Source: Thiodiazotropha sp040506705 (GTDB lineage Bacteria; Pseudomonadota; Gammaproteobacteria; Chromatiales; Chromatiaceae). Taken from it: DNA of 64,000 bases. Position 1 is the stretch's first letter, and each line of letters begins with the position of its first letter. The notes beneath the pieces were generated by a model, which was given only the letters and a program-made list of their open reading frames with translations, did no database searches and was not told where the DNA came from. Below are positions 26,078 through 35,348 of this stretch, piece by piece. The stretch lies in assembly GCA_040506705.1 (NCBI GenBank), contig JBEVWG010000065.1, positions 1-64,000 of the forward strand, in the 5' to 3' direction. A program made the position numbers and the translations under genes.

Positions 26078-27163
26078 CTACTCGATATCATCATACTCAT
26101 CGAGATCCATCTGTAGAAGAATGGCCTTGCGCAGTAATTTTTGCTCATTGCGCAGGGTTTTCTTAAGCGTACTAATCTCCTTTTCGAGATCCTGAATACG
26201 ATAGACCAGCTCATCTGCATCTGCTACGGGTTGGGCAGTCTGCTGCGGCGCGACTGCCTGTTGATTCCCCGCTGCAGCTCCCCCTGGATGCAAGGGTGAG
26301 ACTGAAGCCAGTTGTGGTGACTGCTGCTTCTCATCACCAGGAGGATTGAAACTCACCTCCTGCTCCAGTTCATGCATCACTGAGAGCACAGCATCTTTAT
26401 TGAGCTCATGCATCTCCTCCAGACATCCGAATAACATCAGACGATCACACATCGCGTTGATGCGACGGGGTACACCCCCGGTAAATTCATAGATCATCTT
26501 GAACACGCCGTCACTGAAGGTCGGATCCTCTTTCCAGCCAACCAGTTGTAAACGATGCACTATATATTTTTCGGTCTCGTCCACACTCAGCGGATCCAGG
26601 TGGTAGGAGGCAATAATGCGCTGACGCACCTGCTCCATTCCCGGGCTCTGCAGGGTACGCTTAAACTCCTCCTGGCCCAGGAGAAAGGTCTGAACCAAAG
26701 CCCTGTTATTGACCTGGAAATTGGAGAGCATGCGTAGCTCTTCCACTGATCGCGGTGGTAAATTCTGCGCCTCATCAACGACCAATAACATCTGTTTGCC
26801 TTCGGCGTGACGGGCTCTGGCAATGGCCTCAAGATTATGCAGCAGTGTAGCTTTATTCAATCCTTCGTGGGCCAAGCCAAACGAAGCACAAACCATTCGC
26901 AGCATATCTTCCGGATCCACCTGGGTGGTCACCAGTTGAGCCGCCATCACGTTCATCTCGCTCAACTCATCGAAGAGATTCCGCACAAGTGTCGTCTTAC
27001 CCGTCCCGATGCCGCCGGTAATGACGATGAATCCCTCTCCCTGCTCCAAACCATAGCGCAAATAGGCCATGGCACGGTTGTGACCTTTGCTGTTGAAGAA
27101 GAATTTGTGATCCGGAGTCAGCTGGAACGGCTTTCCTTCGAGTTTGTAAAAATCGTCGTACAT
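26078..27163 (-). CDS. XrtA/PEP-CTERM-type secretion-associated ATPase (ExeA-like)
   Basis: This 361-residue AAA ATPase opens with MYDDFYKLEGKPFQLTPD and continues with FFFNSKGHNRAMAYLRYGL. That is the hallmark of the ATPases found in exosortase A / PEP-CTERM exopolysaccharide loci and, more broadly, of ExeA/MshM-like proteins. Walker A is GGIGTGKTT (50-58), Walker B LLVVDEAQ near 125. A Pro/Gln-rich linker and a short C-terminal coiled coil (about 325-350) follow. The ATG at 27163 gives the canonical N-terminus; the frame extends to 27232 without support. No exosortase or polysaccharide gene is adjacent, so it is an orphan here. A PEP-CTERM-like substrate occurs at 38787. Confidence 0.88.
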   Translation of the reverse strand: MYDDFYKLEGKPFQLTPDHKFFFNSKGHNRAMAYLRYGLEQGEGFIVITGGIGTGKTTLVRNLFDELSEMNVMAAQLVTTQVDPEDMLRMVCASFGLAHEGLNKATLLHNLEAIARARHAEGKQMLLVVDEAQNLPPRSVEELRMLSNFQVNNRALVQTFLLGQEEFKRTLQSPGMEQVRQRIIASYHLDPLSVDETEKYIVHRLQLVGWKEDPTFSDGVFKMIYEFTGGVPRRINAMCDRLMLFGCLEEMHELNKDAVLSVMHELEQEVSFNPPGDEKQQSPQLASVSPLHPGGAAAGNQQAVAPQQTAQPVADADELVYRIQDLEKEISTLKKTLRNEQKLLRKAILLQMDLDEYDDIE

Positions 27164-27580
27164 ATCTATTTGGCCTTCACGTTGTTTCTTTGCTTTCCTG
27201 CTTGAGAGGCAACCAGCCGCTGAAAAAAACAAATGCCGCTACTGCGGCTATGATTCGATTCCCGCTGTCGGGGCTGAAAGGTAACCCTATATGACCCATA
27301 TTATGCAACCAATCAGACAATTTTCCTACTATTCCAATTAGATTCAACTTCTAACAGGTTTCTTCATGCTACTTAATGAAAAAAGGCCGAAAAGGATGGT
27401 TGACCGAACTCCTGTGAGTCAACTATCTTGCGTATTGAATCCTGTGGGTGCAGAACCTCTGATCAACAACGACCAAACCATAATATTTATATTGCACCAT
27501 GAGTATGACAGAGGGACATCTCGTAACACAGCGTAACGACCGTAATAAAACACAATGACAACAATTATCTAGGAGTCACC
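27164..27580. other. Intergenic region, divergent promoters expected
   Basis: This is a gap of about 417 bases between the divergent ATPase and peroxiredoxin genes. I see no gene, repeat or clear hairpin. It should hold promoters for both genes, but no convincing sigma-70 elements were picked out by eye. Confidence 0.5.
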
Positions 27581-28048
27581 ATGCTCAACCCCGGAGATAA
27601 AGCGCCGCCCTTTGAGTTGCCCGATTCAGATATGCACATCATCAGATCCGCTCAGTTTTTGGGGCAGCAGAATCTGGTGATCTACTTCTATCCAAAAGAT
27701 GACACCACCGGTTGTACCATCGAGGCGGTGGAGCTATCAGATTTAATGGATGAATTCACTCAGCATGATACTCAGGTCATCGGTATCAGCCGGGATAACT
27801 GCGTCAGTCATGCCTCATTTCGAGACAAACACGGACTCACAGTTCAACTTCTGGCTGATACTGAGGGAGAGGTGTGTAAGTCTTATGATGTATGGCGGGA
27901 GAAGGAAAAAAATGGTGAAAAGCGTATGGGCATACTGCGCTCGACCTTCATTATCGACAAATCAGGCGTCATACGTCAGGCCATTTACGACGTAAAACCC
28001 AAAGGACATGCAGCTCAAGTTATTGACTTAGTTAGAGAAATCACCTAA
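27581..28048 (+). CDS. bcp: Peroxiredoxin, BCP/PrxQ type
   Basis: This 155-residue thioredoxin-fold peroxidase reduces hydrogen peroxide and organic hydroperoxides using a reactive cysteine. The active site reads DDTTGCTIEAVEL with peroxidatic Cys45, where relatives have TPGCT. The resolving cysteine five residues later, present in E. coli BCP, is valine here. Other cysteines occur in DNCVSH and EVCKSYDVW, so resolution may use one of these or an external thiol. AGGAG lies 6-7 bases before the ATG. It precedes a hybrid kinase by 58 bases. Confidence 0.93.
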   Translation: MLNPGDKAPPFELPDSDMHIIRSAQFLGQQNLVIYFYPKDDTTGCTIEAVELSDLMDEFTQHDTQVIGISRDNCVSHASFRDKHGLTVQLLADTEGEVCKSYDVWREKEKNGEKRMGILRSTFIIDKSGVIRQAIYDVKPKGHAAQVIDLVREIT

Positions 28049-28106
28049 ACCTCTAAACAATTGTCCGATCAGGACTCAGCATCAAGCAGCAAGGCGGTTA
28101 CAATTT

Positions 28107-30464
28107 GTGAAACTCCGAACCAAGATTCTGATTATTCTGTTTTTGTTCGGTTTTGCACCATTAACCGCCATGGTGCTGACCAATCTACCCTTTGTGCTGG
28201 AGAGGCTGGAGTTCTTTTACCACAAAGCCTATCTGCAAAACCTCAGAGCCGATTTTCGTGACCTGGATGAACACCTGGCCAGTCGCCACGAGATGTTGCG
28301 GTTATTGGCCAAGCTGCCTGAACCCGGACTGATACTGGGGAACCGTCAAACACAAAGTGACAAAAACCAGATCGACTTGGCTCGAGTACGCTACACAGAA
28401 TGGATTAACCAGATACTGCGCGATCACCAGGATATCTTCCAGATACTGTTTCTCGATCTACGAGGAAAACCCCGCTATTGGCTGGAATTGAACCACCGCA
28501 CCGGTCAATGGGAACCGACAATCAAAACCCCTGACATGCCCTCTGAGGCATTTTTCAAGCACAACGTAAGACTGGAGTTCGGGCGTGTCGCCGCCAGTAA
28601 AATCAGCCTGAACCCAAGCGCTGCGCATCTCGACCCACGCCGATTTATGACTTTGCGTATGATCAGCCCCATCCTTGGGCCAGACGATAACGACCTGGTC
28701 ACAACCCTGGGAGCAGTTGTAGTCAATATCGACGTCGGAGGGATGGCCAGAGCCTATCGCAACACCCTCTGGGTCACCAATGACGGCAGTTATCTGGAAC
28801 AACGCCTGAGAGGGGTCACGCAGGCCCGGGCCTTTGAAGACTTCAACGGCCTGCAGGAGCGGTTCAAGGAGGGAAAACTGACCCTTTGGGAGGGACGGGG
28901 GAGGCAGGTTATCTGGGTTCCCCTGTTCACCACGGAAGACTCAGGCCCCCTCTGGGTCGGACGCCCTGTCGATCCCTCGCCACTGGACAAATTCCGAAAT
29001 ATCCTGGTCAGCCGCGTGATGACCATAGTTGTGATTGCGCTGCTGATCCTATTGATGGTCGCACGCTGGATTGCACTTCGCACAGAGCATTTTGGCGACC
29101 GCTTACGCGATGGTATGGAGCGGGTACTTCGTCAAGATGAGGCTGTACGTTTCGATTGGCGTGGTTCAAGCGAAATCAAACAACTGGGAGAGCAGTTGAC
29201 CGAACTCGCTGAGACCCATGCCCAGCAGGCTCACCAGCAACGGCAGCATGCACTGCAACTGGAAGAGTCAAATCGTTACAAATCACAATTTCTTGCCAAT
29301 GTAAGCCACGAACTGAGAACCCCCCTCAACTCCATACTGCTGCTCTCTAAAATGCTCAACGAATCGAATAATCAATTGAGTTCTGAGCAGCAAAGCCAGC
29401 TACAGGTCATTCACGAAGCCGGACAGGACTTGAGGGCCCTGATCGACAATATCCTTGATCTCTCGAGAATAGAGGCGGGAAGAGCCAGTTTCACACTTCA
29501 GGAGATCTCACTTCGAAACCTGCTGACAGACCTGGTCGACCTGGTAAAGCCACAATTCGATGCGAATGGACTCTACTTGAAACTTGTTATCGATGACAAT
29601 GCACCGGAAACCTTTCTATCAGACCAGGAAAAGGTGCGGCAGATTCTGAAGAACTTCCTCTCAAATGCTTTAAAGTTTACCCATAGCGGTGGAGCAACGC
29701 TCCGTGCTTTCGTTAATTCTGATAGTGCCAACCCGCCAATCTGCTTTGCAGTCGAAGATACTGGCATCGGCATACCCCAAGGCAAACAGGAGCTGGTTTT
29801 TGAAGCTTTCAAGCAGGCCGACGGATCCACCAGCCGCAAATTTGGCGGCAGTGGCCTGGGCCTGAGCATCAGCCGTGAGTTGGCTCGACTGCTGGAGGGA
29901 AACATCACACTGGTAAGTGAAGAGGGAGAGGGAGCCACCTTCACCCTCTGCCTGCCAAAACAGTTCGACTATCAGGCACTTCCTGACGCTCAGGTGGAAC
30001 TCCACGATCCCTCTGCAGAGACTGAGCTACTGCGCAATTCCAAACAGCCATCACCTGAAACAAAGAACGCACTGCCCCCACCTTTCAAAGACCACCGCAT
30101 ATTGGTTGTAGATGATGACCTGCAAAGTCTACTGGCTCTGACCCCTCAATTGGAGGACTGGGGCTTTGAAGTGGTTGCTGCAGGAGACGGCCAGGAAGCC
30201 ATCGACACACTGCTCGAAGACCAGGATTTCAGCCTGGTGTTGATGGACATCATGATGCCTGAATTGGATGGCTATGATACGATCAGACATATCCGTGAGA
30301 AGATGGGGCTTAAAGAGTTGAGCATCATTGTTCTCAGTGCCAAGAATACGGAACAAGACCGTATCGAGAGCCTGAATGCCGGAGCAAATGAGACCATCAC
30401 AAAACCGGTAGTGACGGAGAAGCTAAAAACGCTAATCGATAAACAGATAGCGGATAACAATTAG
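28107..30464 (+). CDS. Hybrid sensor histidine kinase with C-terminal receiver
   Basis: This 785-residue membrane kinase has a transmembrane helix at about 5-28, a periplasmic sensor to about 300, a second transmembrane helix at about 304-322 and a HAMP-like stretch. A HisKA domain (FLANVSHELRTPLNS, His401), a HATPase domain (NFLSNALKF, DTGIGIP, GGSGLGLSI) and a receiver with phosphoacceptor Asp714 in VLMDIMMPELDG follow. It starts at GTG 28107. The next gene encodes a receiver-PAS protein, so a phosphorelay between them is plausible. The signal is unknown. Confidence 0.92.
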   Translation: MKLRTKILIILFLFGFAPLTAMVLTNLPFVLERLEFFYHKAYLQNLRADFRDLDEHLASRHEMLRLLAKLPEPGLILGNRQTQSDKNQIDLARVRYTEWINQILRDHQDIFQILFLDLRGKPRYWLELNHRTGQWEPTIKTPDMPSEAFFKHNVRLEFGRVAASKISLNPSAAHLDPRRFMTLRMISPILGPDDNDLVTTLGAVVVNIDVGGMARAYRNTLWVTNDGSYLEQRLRGVTQARAFEDFNGLQERFKEGKLTLWEGRGRQVIWVPLFTTEDSGPLWVGRPVDPSPLDKFRNILVSRVMTIVVIALLILLMVARWIALRTEHFGDRLRDGMERVLRQDEAVRFDWRGSSEIKQLGEQLTELAETHAQQAHQQRQHALQLEESNRYKSQFLANVSHELRTPLNSILLLSKMLNESNNQLSSEQQSQLQVIHEAGQDLRALIDNILDLSRIEAGRASFTLQEISLRNLLTDLVDLVKPQFDANGLYLKLVIDDNAPETFLSDQEKVRQILKNFLSNALKFTHSGGATLRAFVNSDSANPPICFAVEDTGIGIPQGKQELVFEAFKQADGSTSRKFGGSGLGLSISRELARLLEGNITLVSEEGEGATFTLCLPKQFDYQALPDAQVELHDPSAETELLRNSKQPSPETKNALPPPFKDHRILVVDDDLQSLLALTPQLEDWGFEVVAAGDGQEAIDTLLEDQDFSLVLMDIMMPELDGYDTIRHIREKMGLKELSIIVLSAKNTEQDRIESLNAGANETITKPVVTEKLKTLIDKQIADNN

Positions 30465-30579
30465 AGAATAGATAGATCCTGACCTTGGCAAAGGGAAAAT
30501 AGCTGCAGATTGGGATCTACTAAAGGCTCAAGTTTCTGACTTGACCATTGCCAGGGTAAACAGATCGGCAGCTTTAAAG

Positions 30580-31446
30580 ATGAAAAGATACGCAGGCTTT
30601 AAACTCCTCATCGTAGACGATCACGAACATAATCTGTTTACGTTGCGCACCCTTGTCCAGCGTTACATGGATGTGGAGATTCTGGAAGCCACCTCAGGTC
30701 AACAGGCCCTCGATATTGCTATCAAGGATCCCACCATCGACCTGATTATATTGGATGTACAGATGCCGGAAATGGATGGCTTCCAGACTGCATCCATGCT
30801 GAAAATCCGCAATAAAACCAAACATATCCCTATCATCTTTCTTACCGCCGCGTTCAAGACTGAGGAGTTTCAACAAAAGGGGTATGAAGTAGGTGGCGTA
30901 GACTATCTGTTGAAACCTATCGATGACAATCAACTGTTGAACAAAATCAGCACTTACTTTCGACTCATAGAGAAAGAGCGTGAGCTGAATAGAGTGCTGG
31001 AGCAGAAGGTCGCCGAGCGTACCGCGGAACTTGCCTCAGCCAAGCAACATCTGGAGAACATCATTACCCATATGGGGGAAGCCCTGCTGGTTCTCAACCC
31101 TCTGGGCGAGATCGAATCGGCCAATCCAGCCGCCTGTAAAATGCTCGATTACAACGAGGCAGACCTATTGCAGATGTCTATTGGGGATGTCTTCGAGGAG
31201 GAGGAAGAGGAGCAGGCGGGGGCGTTTTTCGGCACCTGGCTTGAAGCCCTGATCCGTACCGGTGCATTGAGTCGTATCGAAGCACGATTTATTGCCAAGG
31301 ATGGACGCCGTGTACCCATCCTGTTTTCCCGTACCGCTGTTAAAGACAGTAACGACGAAATCAGCCATATAATTTGTATCGCCAAAGATATGACCGGTTA
31401 TGTCCGTGAAATGGATGTGACCAGTTCCACTTCCCAAGGAGTGTAA
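30580..31446 (+). CDS. Response regulator with receiver and PAS domains
   Basis: This 288-residue protein has an N-terminal receiver (acidic pair in LIVDDHE, phosphoacceptor Asp59 in IILDVQMPEMDG, Lys in DYLLKPID), a coiled-coil linker (about 130-165) and a C-terminal PAS domain (about 168-280). There is no DNA-binding, kinase or cyclase output domain, so it may act by protein contacts. The ATG at 30580 is preferred over a TTG at 30541. It ends three bases before the ArsR-type regulator, whose ribosome-binding site lies in its last codons. Confidence 0.86.
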   Translation: MKRYAGFKLLIVDDHEHNLFTLRTLVQRYMDVEILEATSGQQALDIAIKDPTIDLIILDVQMPEMDGFQTASMLKIRNKTKHIPIIFLTAAFKTEEFQQKGYEVGGVDYLLKPIDDNQLLNKISTYFRLIEKERELNRVLEQKVAERTAELASAKQHLENIITHMGEALLVLNPLGEIESANPAACKMLDYNEADLLQMSIGDVFEEEEEEQAGAFFGTWLEALIRTGALSRIEARFIAKDGRRVPILFSRTAVKDSNDEISHIICIAKDMTGYVREMDVTSSTSQGV

Positions 31447-31449
31447 ACA

Positions 31450-31785
31450 ATGAACGAGCCAACTGATCCACGTCTGTCCGAAGAAGAAGACACCTCTCTG
31501 ACAGCAAATGCTCTGAAAGCCATGGCTCACCCCCTGCGTTGGAAGATTCTATGCTCCCTTGGGGAAAATGAACTTTCGGTAGGTGAAATCGTAGAGAGAA
31601 CAGGTACTTCACAGAGCAATATCTCTCAGCATCTAGAACAATTACGCAACAAAAACATCGTGGTTTCACGAAAAGAGGCAAACCGTATCTACTATCGTAT
31701 CCGTAACCACCAATTGTTGGATCTGATCGGCATCATGCGGAATGTCCTTTGCCCCGCAAATTTAGATGACCGCTACCCAAGATAA
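31450..31785 (+). CDS. ArsR-family winged-helix regulator
   Basis: This 111-residue DNA-binding protein has the ArsR core: LKAMAHPLRWKILCSL, then the helix-turn-helix SVGEIVERTGTSQSNISQHLEQL and the wing RKEANRIYYRI. None of the cysteine-pair metal sites of classical metal-sensing members is visible; the only cysteines are in KILCSL and NVLCPAN. AGGAG overlaps the end of the preceding receiver-PAS gene, so the two are translationally coupled. The ligand or partner is unknown; control by the upstream two-component proteins is an inference. Confidence 0.9.
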   Translation: MNEPTDPRLSEEEDTSLTANALKAMAHPLRWKILCSLGENELSVGEIVERTGTSQSNISQHLEQLRNKNIVVSRKEANRIYYRIRNHQLLDLIGIMRNVLCPANLDDRYPR

Positions 31786-31799
31786 GGTGTCACCTGGAA

Positions 31800-32003
31800 A
31801 TGGATGATCACATTGTTGAATTAGAGAGCCGTATTGCATTTCAGGATGAGGCGATAAATTCCCTGAGTGAGACTGTTGCCTCACAACAGGAAAAATTAGA
31901 CGCACTAATCTCTGAAATGGATGGCTTGAGAGAGAAACTCAAAGCACTGGAGCCTTCACCTCTGCAGGATGGCGAAGCTGAACCACCTCCGCCTCACTAC
32001 TAG
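31800..32003 (+). CDS. slyX: SlyX family protein
   Basis: This 67-residue coiled-coil protein with VELESRIAFQDEAINSLSE near the start and PPPPHY at the C-terminus matches the small SlyX family. Its function is not established. It follows the ArsR-type gene by 14 bases and is probably co-transcribed. Heptad spacing across residues 5-50 supports a coiled-coil oligomer. Confidence 0.88.
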   Translation: MDDHIVELESRIAFQDEAINSLSETVASQQEKLDALISEMDGLREKLKALEPSPLQDGEAEPPPPHY

Positions 32004-32088
32004 AGCCAATCTCAAGCCAGCCCTGCAGCAGAAGTTCCCATGATATAGTGCGTCAATAACAGTACGAAAATCGCAGACAAACTATCAG

Positions 32089-32778
32089 ATGAAAGCCGAA
32101 GAGCAAATCAAACAACGCTATCAGGGTGACCAGGGACGTGAGTATCATGGTAAAAAGCGTGAGATCCCTGAGCGGGCCTTTCCATGGGTAACCCAACTCA
32201 GATATGAGAAGATCGCCCCCCATGTTAAGTCGACCGATGTGGTGATGGAGTATGGTGTTGGCTTCGGCTGGAATATTGCCAAACTGAATTGTCAGAAGCG
32301 ACTCGGCTTCGATCTTGCTGCACACCTGGAATCCCTACTCAGCAAATCAGATATAGAATTTATAGCAGATACCTCCAAGCTCCCGGACCATTCAGTGGAT
32401 GTCATGGTTTGTCATCATGTACTCGAACATGTTCCCTCGCCAGTTGAAGTATTGGCGGAGATTCATCGATTAATAAAAAATGGTGGAAAGCTGTTGTTGT
32501 TCGTACCCTATGAAAAAGAGAAGCGCTATCAACAATACGATGCAAACGAACCAAACCATCATCTCTATTCCTGGAACGTACAGACCTTGGGAAATCTGGT
32601 CAGCGACTGCGGATTTGAAATTGCCTCAACTGGCGTGCTGCGATTTGGCTATGATCGCTTTGCAGCCAATTGGGCAGATCGCCTAAAGCTCGGTGAATCG
32701 GGGTTTCGCCTGATAAGAGGATTGGTTCACAGCATAAAACCGGCCCAGGAAGTGTCGATAATCGCCATACCGCGTTGA
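32089..32778 (+). CDS. SAM-dependent class I methyltransferase
   Basis: This 229-residue Rossmann-fold methyltransferase has motif I at about 50 (VVMEYGVGFGWN, atypical of ExGxGxG). Acidic motif LPDHSVDVMVCHHVLEHVPSP and the post-motif LIKNGGKLLLFVPYE follow. The pattern suits the Methyltransf_11/23 group that modifies small molecules, sugars or lipids. No clear Shine-Dalgarno precedes the ATG. The substrate is unknown, and the gene follows slyX by 85 bases. Confidence 0.85.
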   Translation: MKAEEQIKQRYQGDQGREYHGKKREIPERAFPWVTQLRYEKIAPHVKSTDVVMEYGVGFGWNIAKLNCQKRLGFDLAAHLESLLSKSDIEFIADTSKLPDHSVDVMVCHHVLEHVPSPVEVLAEIHRLIKNGGKLLLFVPYEKEKRYQQYDANEPNHHLYSWNVQTLGNLVSDCGFEIASTGVLRFGYDRFAANWADRLKLGESGFRLIRGLVHSIKPAQEVSIIAIPR

Positions 32779-32825
32779 CTTTTAAGCTAAGGGGCGACAA
32801 AAGGCGATAGCCTTTTGAGTGCTTG

Positions 32826-33077
32826 TTATGTTGAAACTATTAATTTCACTATGTATGGCAAGGCACACACAATTGCTCCAATATGTAAAAATCTCCCCAG
32901 TTTAGAAATACCTGGGTAATATTCATTTATTTCTTTATTAAATGGCCAGAATTGCACTGATGGTGGTCTTTTCTTTGTTTCTGCCTCATATGTATGAAGC
33001 ACAAACATGCTCAGAAGCAACAAAATCATTCCCAGCACAAAAGCTACTATTACACTTAAATTAATTAGTAATTCCAT
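32826..33077 (-). CDS. Small hypothetical membrane protein
   Basis: This 83-residue protein has two hydrophobic segments (about 4-27 and 62-80) separated by a polar stretch containing PPSVQFWPFNKEINEYY. It is predicted to lie in the inner membrane with both ends on the same side. I do not recognise the family. It is AT-richer than its neighbours, and no strong ribosome-binding site is visible. Confidence 0.6.
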   Translation of the reverse strand: MELLINLSVIVAFVLGMILLLLSMFVLHTYEAETKKRPPSVQFWPFNKEINEYYPGISKLGRFLHIGAIVCALPYIVKLIVST

Positions 33078-33155
33078 TTATTCTTTTTCAACATAACAAA
33101 AGAGTTAATCATTTTTTTACAACATGATTTTAATATCCACTACTCAGGTCATCAA

Positions 33156-33593
33156 TTACAGCGCATCCTGCTCGTCAGATGAGAAAACCGGTTCCGGTCG
33201 CTGCCAAAGCCATATCGCCACAAGCGCCAATATGAGACAGACCCCGAGTGAAATAGGCCACCCAGGGTTACCAAGCAACTGAAAGAGAGCAAAGCCAACA
33301 GTCATACCAACCAGTGACATCCATTTTCCCGTTCTTGTCATTTGACCGTAGGTGATGAAGAGATAGACCGGCTGCCCAAACCGGGGATGAGCAAGAATGC
33401 GTTTAGTAAGATGGGGCGCACTTCTGGACCAACACCAGACCGCACCTATCCAGAAAATGGTGGTAGGCATCAAAGGCAACACAATGCCAATTACACCGAG
33501 TCCAAATAGTAACCAGCCGACAGCCAATAGCCAGAGCTTTGACAATGGATGCTCTGTTGCAGAGTTTTTCCTGCCAGACTTATATTCACTCAT
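33156..33593 (-). CDS. DUF454 (YbaN-like) inner-membrane protein
   Basis: This 145-residue polytopic protein carries the DUF454 signature LGVIGIVLPLMPTTIFWIGA followed by CWSRSAPHLTKRILAHPRFG. Four hydrophobic segments are apparent. The function is unknown. The ATG at 33593 is chosen because AGGA lies seven bases upstream; the longer frame begins with TTG at 33608. Transcription runs away from the TolC-type gene at 33881. Confidence 0.88.
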   Translation of the reverse strand: MSEYKSGRKNSATEHPLSKLWLLAVGWLLFGLGVIGIVLPLMPTTIFWIGAVWCWSRSAPHLTKRILAHPRFGQPVYLFITYGQMTRTGKWMSLVGMTVGFALFQLLGNPGWPISLGVCLILALVAIWLWQRPEPVFSSDEQDAL

Positions 33594-33880
33594 GCTCTCA
33601 TCCTGCAACTGATCCCCCTCTAGTGTGGTTGTTCATTTAAGGCTAGTCGTTATTTAGCTTTTTTCACAATCGTTTATCGCTAATAAAACTGATAGATTGT
33701 TACTATCACCCAACATACCTCTATCCATTTGTACAATAACATTAGAAAACCACTATATTCTAAACTCAAGAACCATATGATTTGTGTCGATAGATCTAGT
33801 GAGATAGGCTCACGGATGGTAATTGCCACATCAAGGGAAGATGTCAGTAATTTTCAACTAATCTAAATAAGAAAAGCGTT

Positions 33881-35332
33881 ATGCAGAAAAATCATTGTTT
33901 ATCATGGGGTAGAGCAATGAGTATCACCCCTTTGAGCATTGAAAGTATCTGCTCAAAGATTTTCATAGTTTGCTGCTTATCTCTTATATCCCTGCCCACC
34001 CAGGCAAACTCTTCTGATAACCCTGCAAGTCCCGATGTTTTCAACCTCGACCAAGCCATCAATATGGCACTGGAAAACAACCGACTGAGAACCATTTCCC
34101 AGCAGGCACTGATCACCGCTGAGGCTCAGTATCAACAAGCCGCATCCAGCTATTGGCCTACAGTCAGCCTCAACCTTGGCTTTCAGCGCCGGGATGAAGA
34201 GGCTGTATTCGAATATCCTCAACAGAATTTTGATATTGCTCCCGGCATGTTACCTCCAGTATCCATTCCATCTCAGGAGATCGCCCTGCTAGGCCGGGAT
34301 ACCAGCCTCTACTCCCTGGATGTCACCTACCCGCTCTATACCGGTGGAAAGCGTCAGAGCCTGGTCAAACAGGCAAAGATCGGCATTGACCTGGCAACTC
34401 AGGAGATCAGAAGAACCAGTCTGCAGGTTGTTCAGGATGTTAAACGCTATTTTTATGCAGCCCTCTACACTCAACAACTGCTCGATTTAGCCGAGGATAT
34501 CACCCTTTCATTTGAGGTGTTGCGGGACATTACCGATGCCTTTTATAAAGGCGGCTCCCACTCCGTTGACAAGCTCGACCTATTAAAAAGTAAACTGGCC
34601 TATTCCATGGCCCAGTCGACAACCGCAGAATTTCAATCGAATCATGAAGCAGCACTTTCTGCATTAACATTTGCAATGGGACTTGAATGGCATAAGAAGA
34701 TCAAACTTGAATCTGACTATCAACTGAAAAACCTTGATAGCGATAAGCTTGAACCGTTGATCGAACAGGCAATGGCCTTTAACCCGGAAGTCGAACAGCT
34801 TAAACTTGCTGTGGCTGCTTATGAATCGAAAGTGGATGAAGCAAAGAGCGGCCACTATCCCACTCTAGGTTTAATTGGCTCTTATGAGGGATTCAACAGT
34901 GACCTTGACGGCGGCCTAGACAACAAAACCAATAGAAACTCATGGATGATCGGCATCGGTCTTAAAATGAACCTTTTTGAAGGGGGACGGACTCGCTATA
35001 AGGTATCTGCTGCCAAAAGTGAACAGACAAAAGTCGCACAGCAGCATCTACTGGTTAAAGATGCAGTTGCCATGCAGGTTAAGCATCTGTTCCTGAAGAT
35101 TCATGCCGCTCAGCGACAAGTCAAGATTACAGATCACTCCCTCATAACCTCAAAAGAGAATCGCAACCTGACCAGTAGAGCCTATAAAAGCGGCGCTGTG
35201 GATACTCAAAAGGTTATTGAAGCCAATCTTTTTGATGCCATGATCAGAGCTAATCACTATCGCGCCAAGCATGATCAGGCATTACATCTAGCGGAAATAT
35301 CTTATTTATTGGGTAAGGAAGCCCTGCAGTAG
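33881..35332 (+). CDS. TolC-family outer-membrane efflux protein
   Basis: This 483-residue protein has an N-terminal signal peptide ending near TQANS (about 43) and two OEP repeats rich in long helices (for example LDQAINMALENNRLRTISQQA and its C-terminal counterpart). These form the beta-barrel and periplasmic tunnel of a trimeric export channel. A second start at 33917 would give a more typical signal peptide. No inner-membrane pump or adaptor gene is adjacent. It is followed 16 bases later by a PhnD-like binding protein and then a GGDEF/EAL protein, an unusual set. Its substrate is unknown. Confidence 0.88.
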   Translation: MQKNHCLSWGRAMSITPLSIESICSKIFIVCCLSLISLPTQANSSDNPASPDVFNLDQAINMALENNRLRTISQQALITAEAQYQQAASSYWPTVSLNLGFQRRDEEAVFEYPQQNFDIAPGMLPPVSIPSQEIALLGRDTSLYSLDVTYPLYTGGKRQSLVKQAKIGIDLATQEIRRTSLQVVQDVKRYFYAALYTQQLLDLAEDITLSFEVLRDITDAFYKGGSHSVDKLDLLKSKLAYSMAQSTTAEFQSNHEAALSALTFAMGLEWHKKIKLESDYQLKNLDSDKLEPLIEQAMAFNPEVEQLKLAVAAYESKVDEAKSGHYPTLGLIGSYEGFNSDLDGGLDNKTNRNSWMIGIGLKMNLFEGGRTRYKVSAAKSEQTKVAQQHLLVKDAVAMQVKHLFLKIHAAQRQVKITDHSLITSKENRNLTSRAYKSGAVDTQKVIEANLFDAMIRANHYRAKHDQALHLAEISYLLGKEALQ

Positions 35333-35348
35333 ACCAGTGAGAGCCTAA

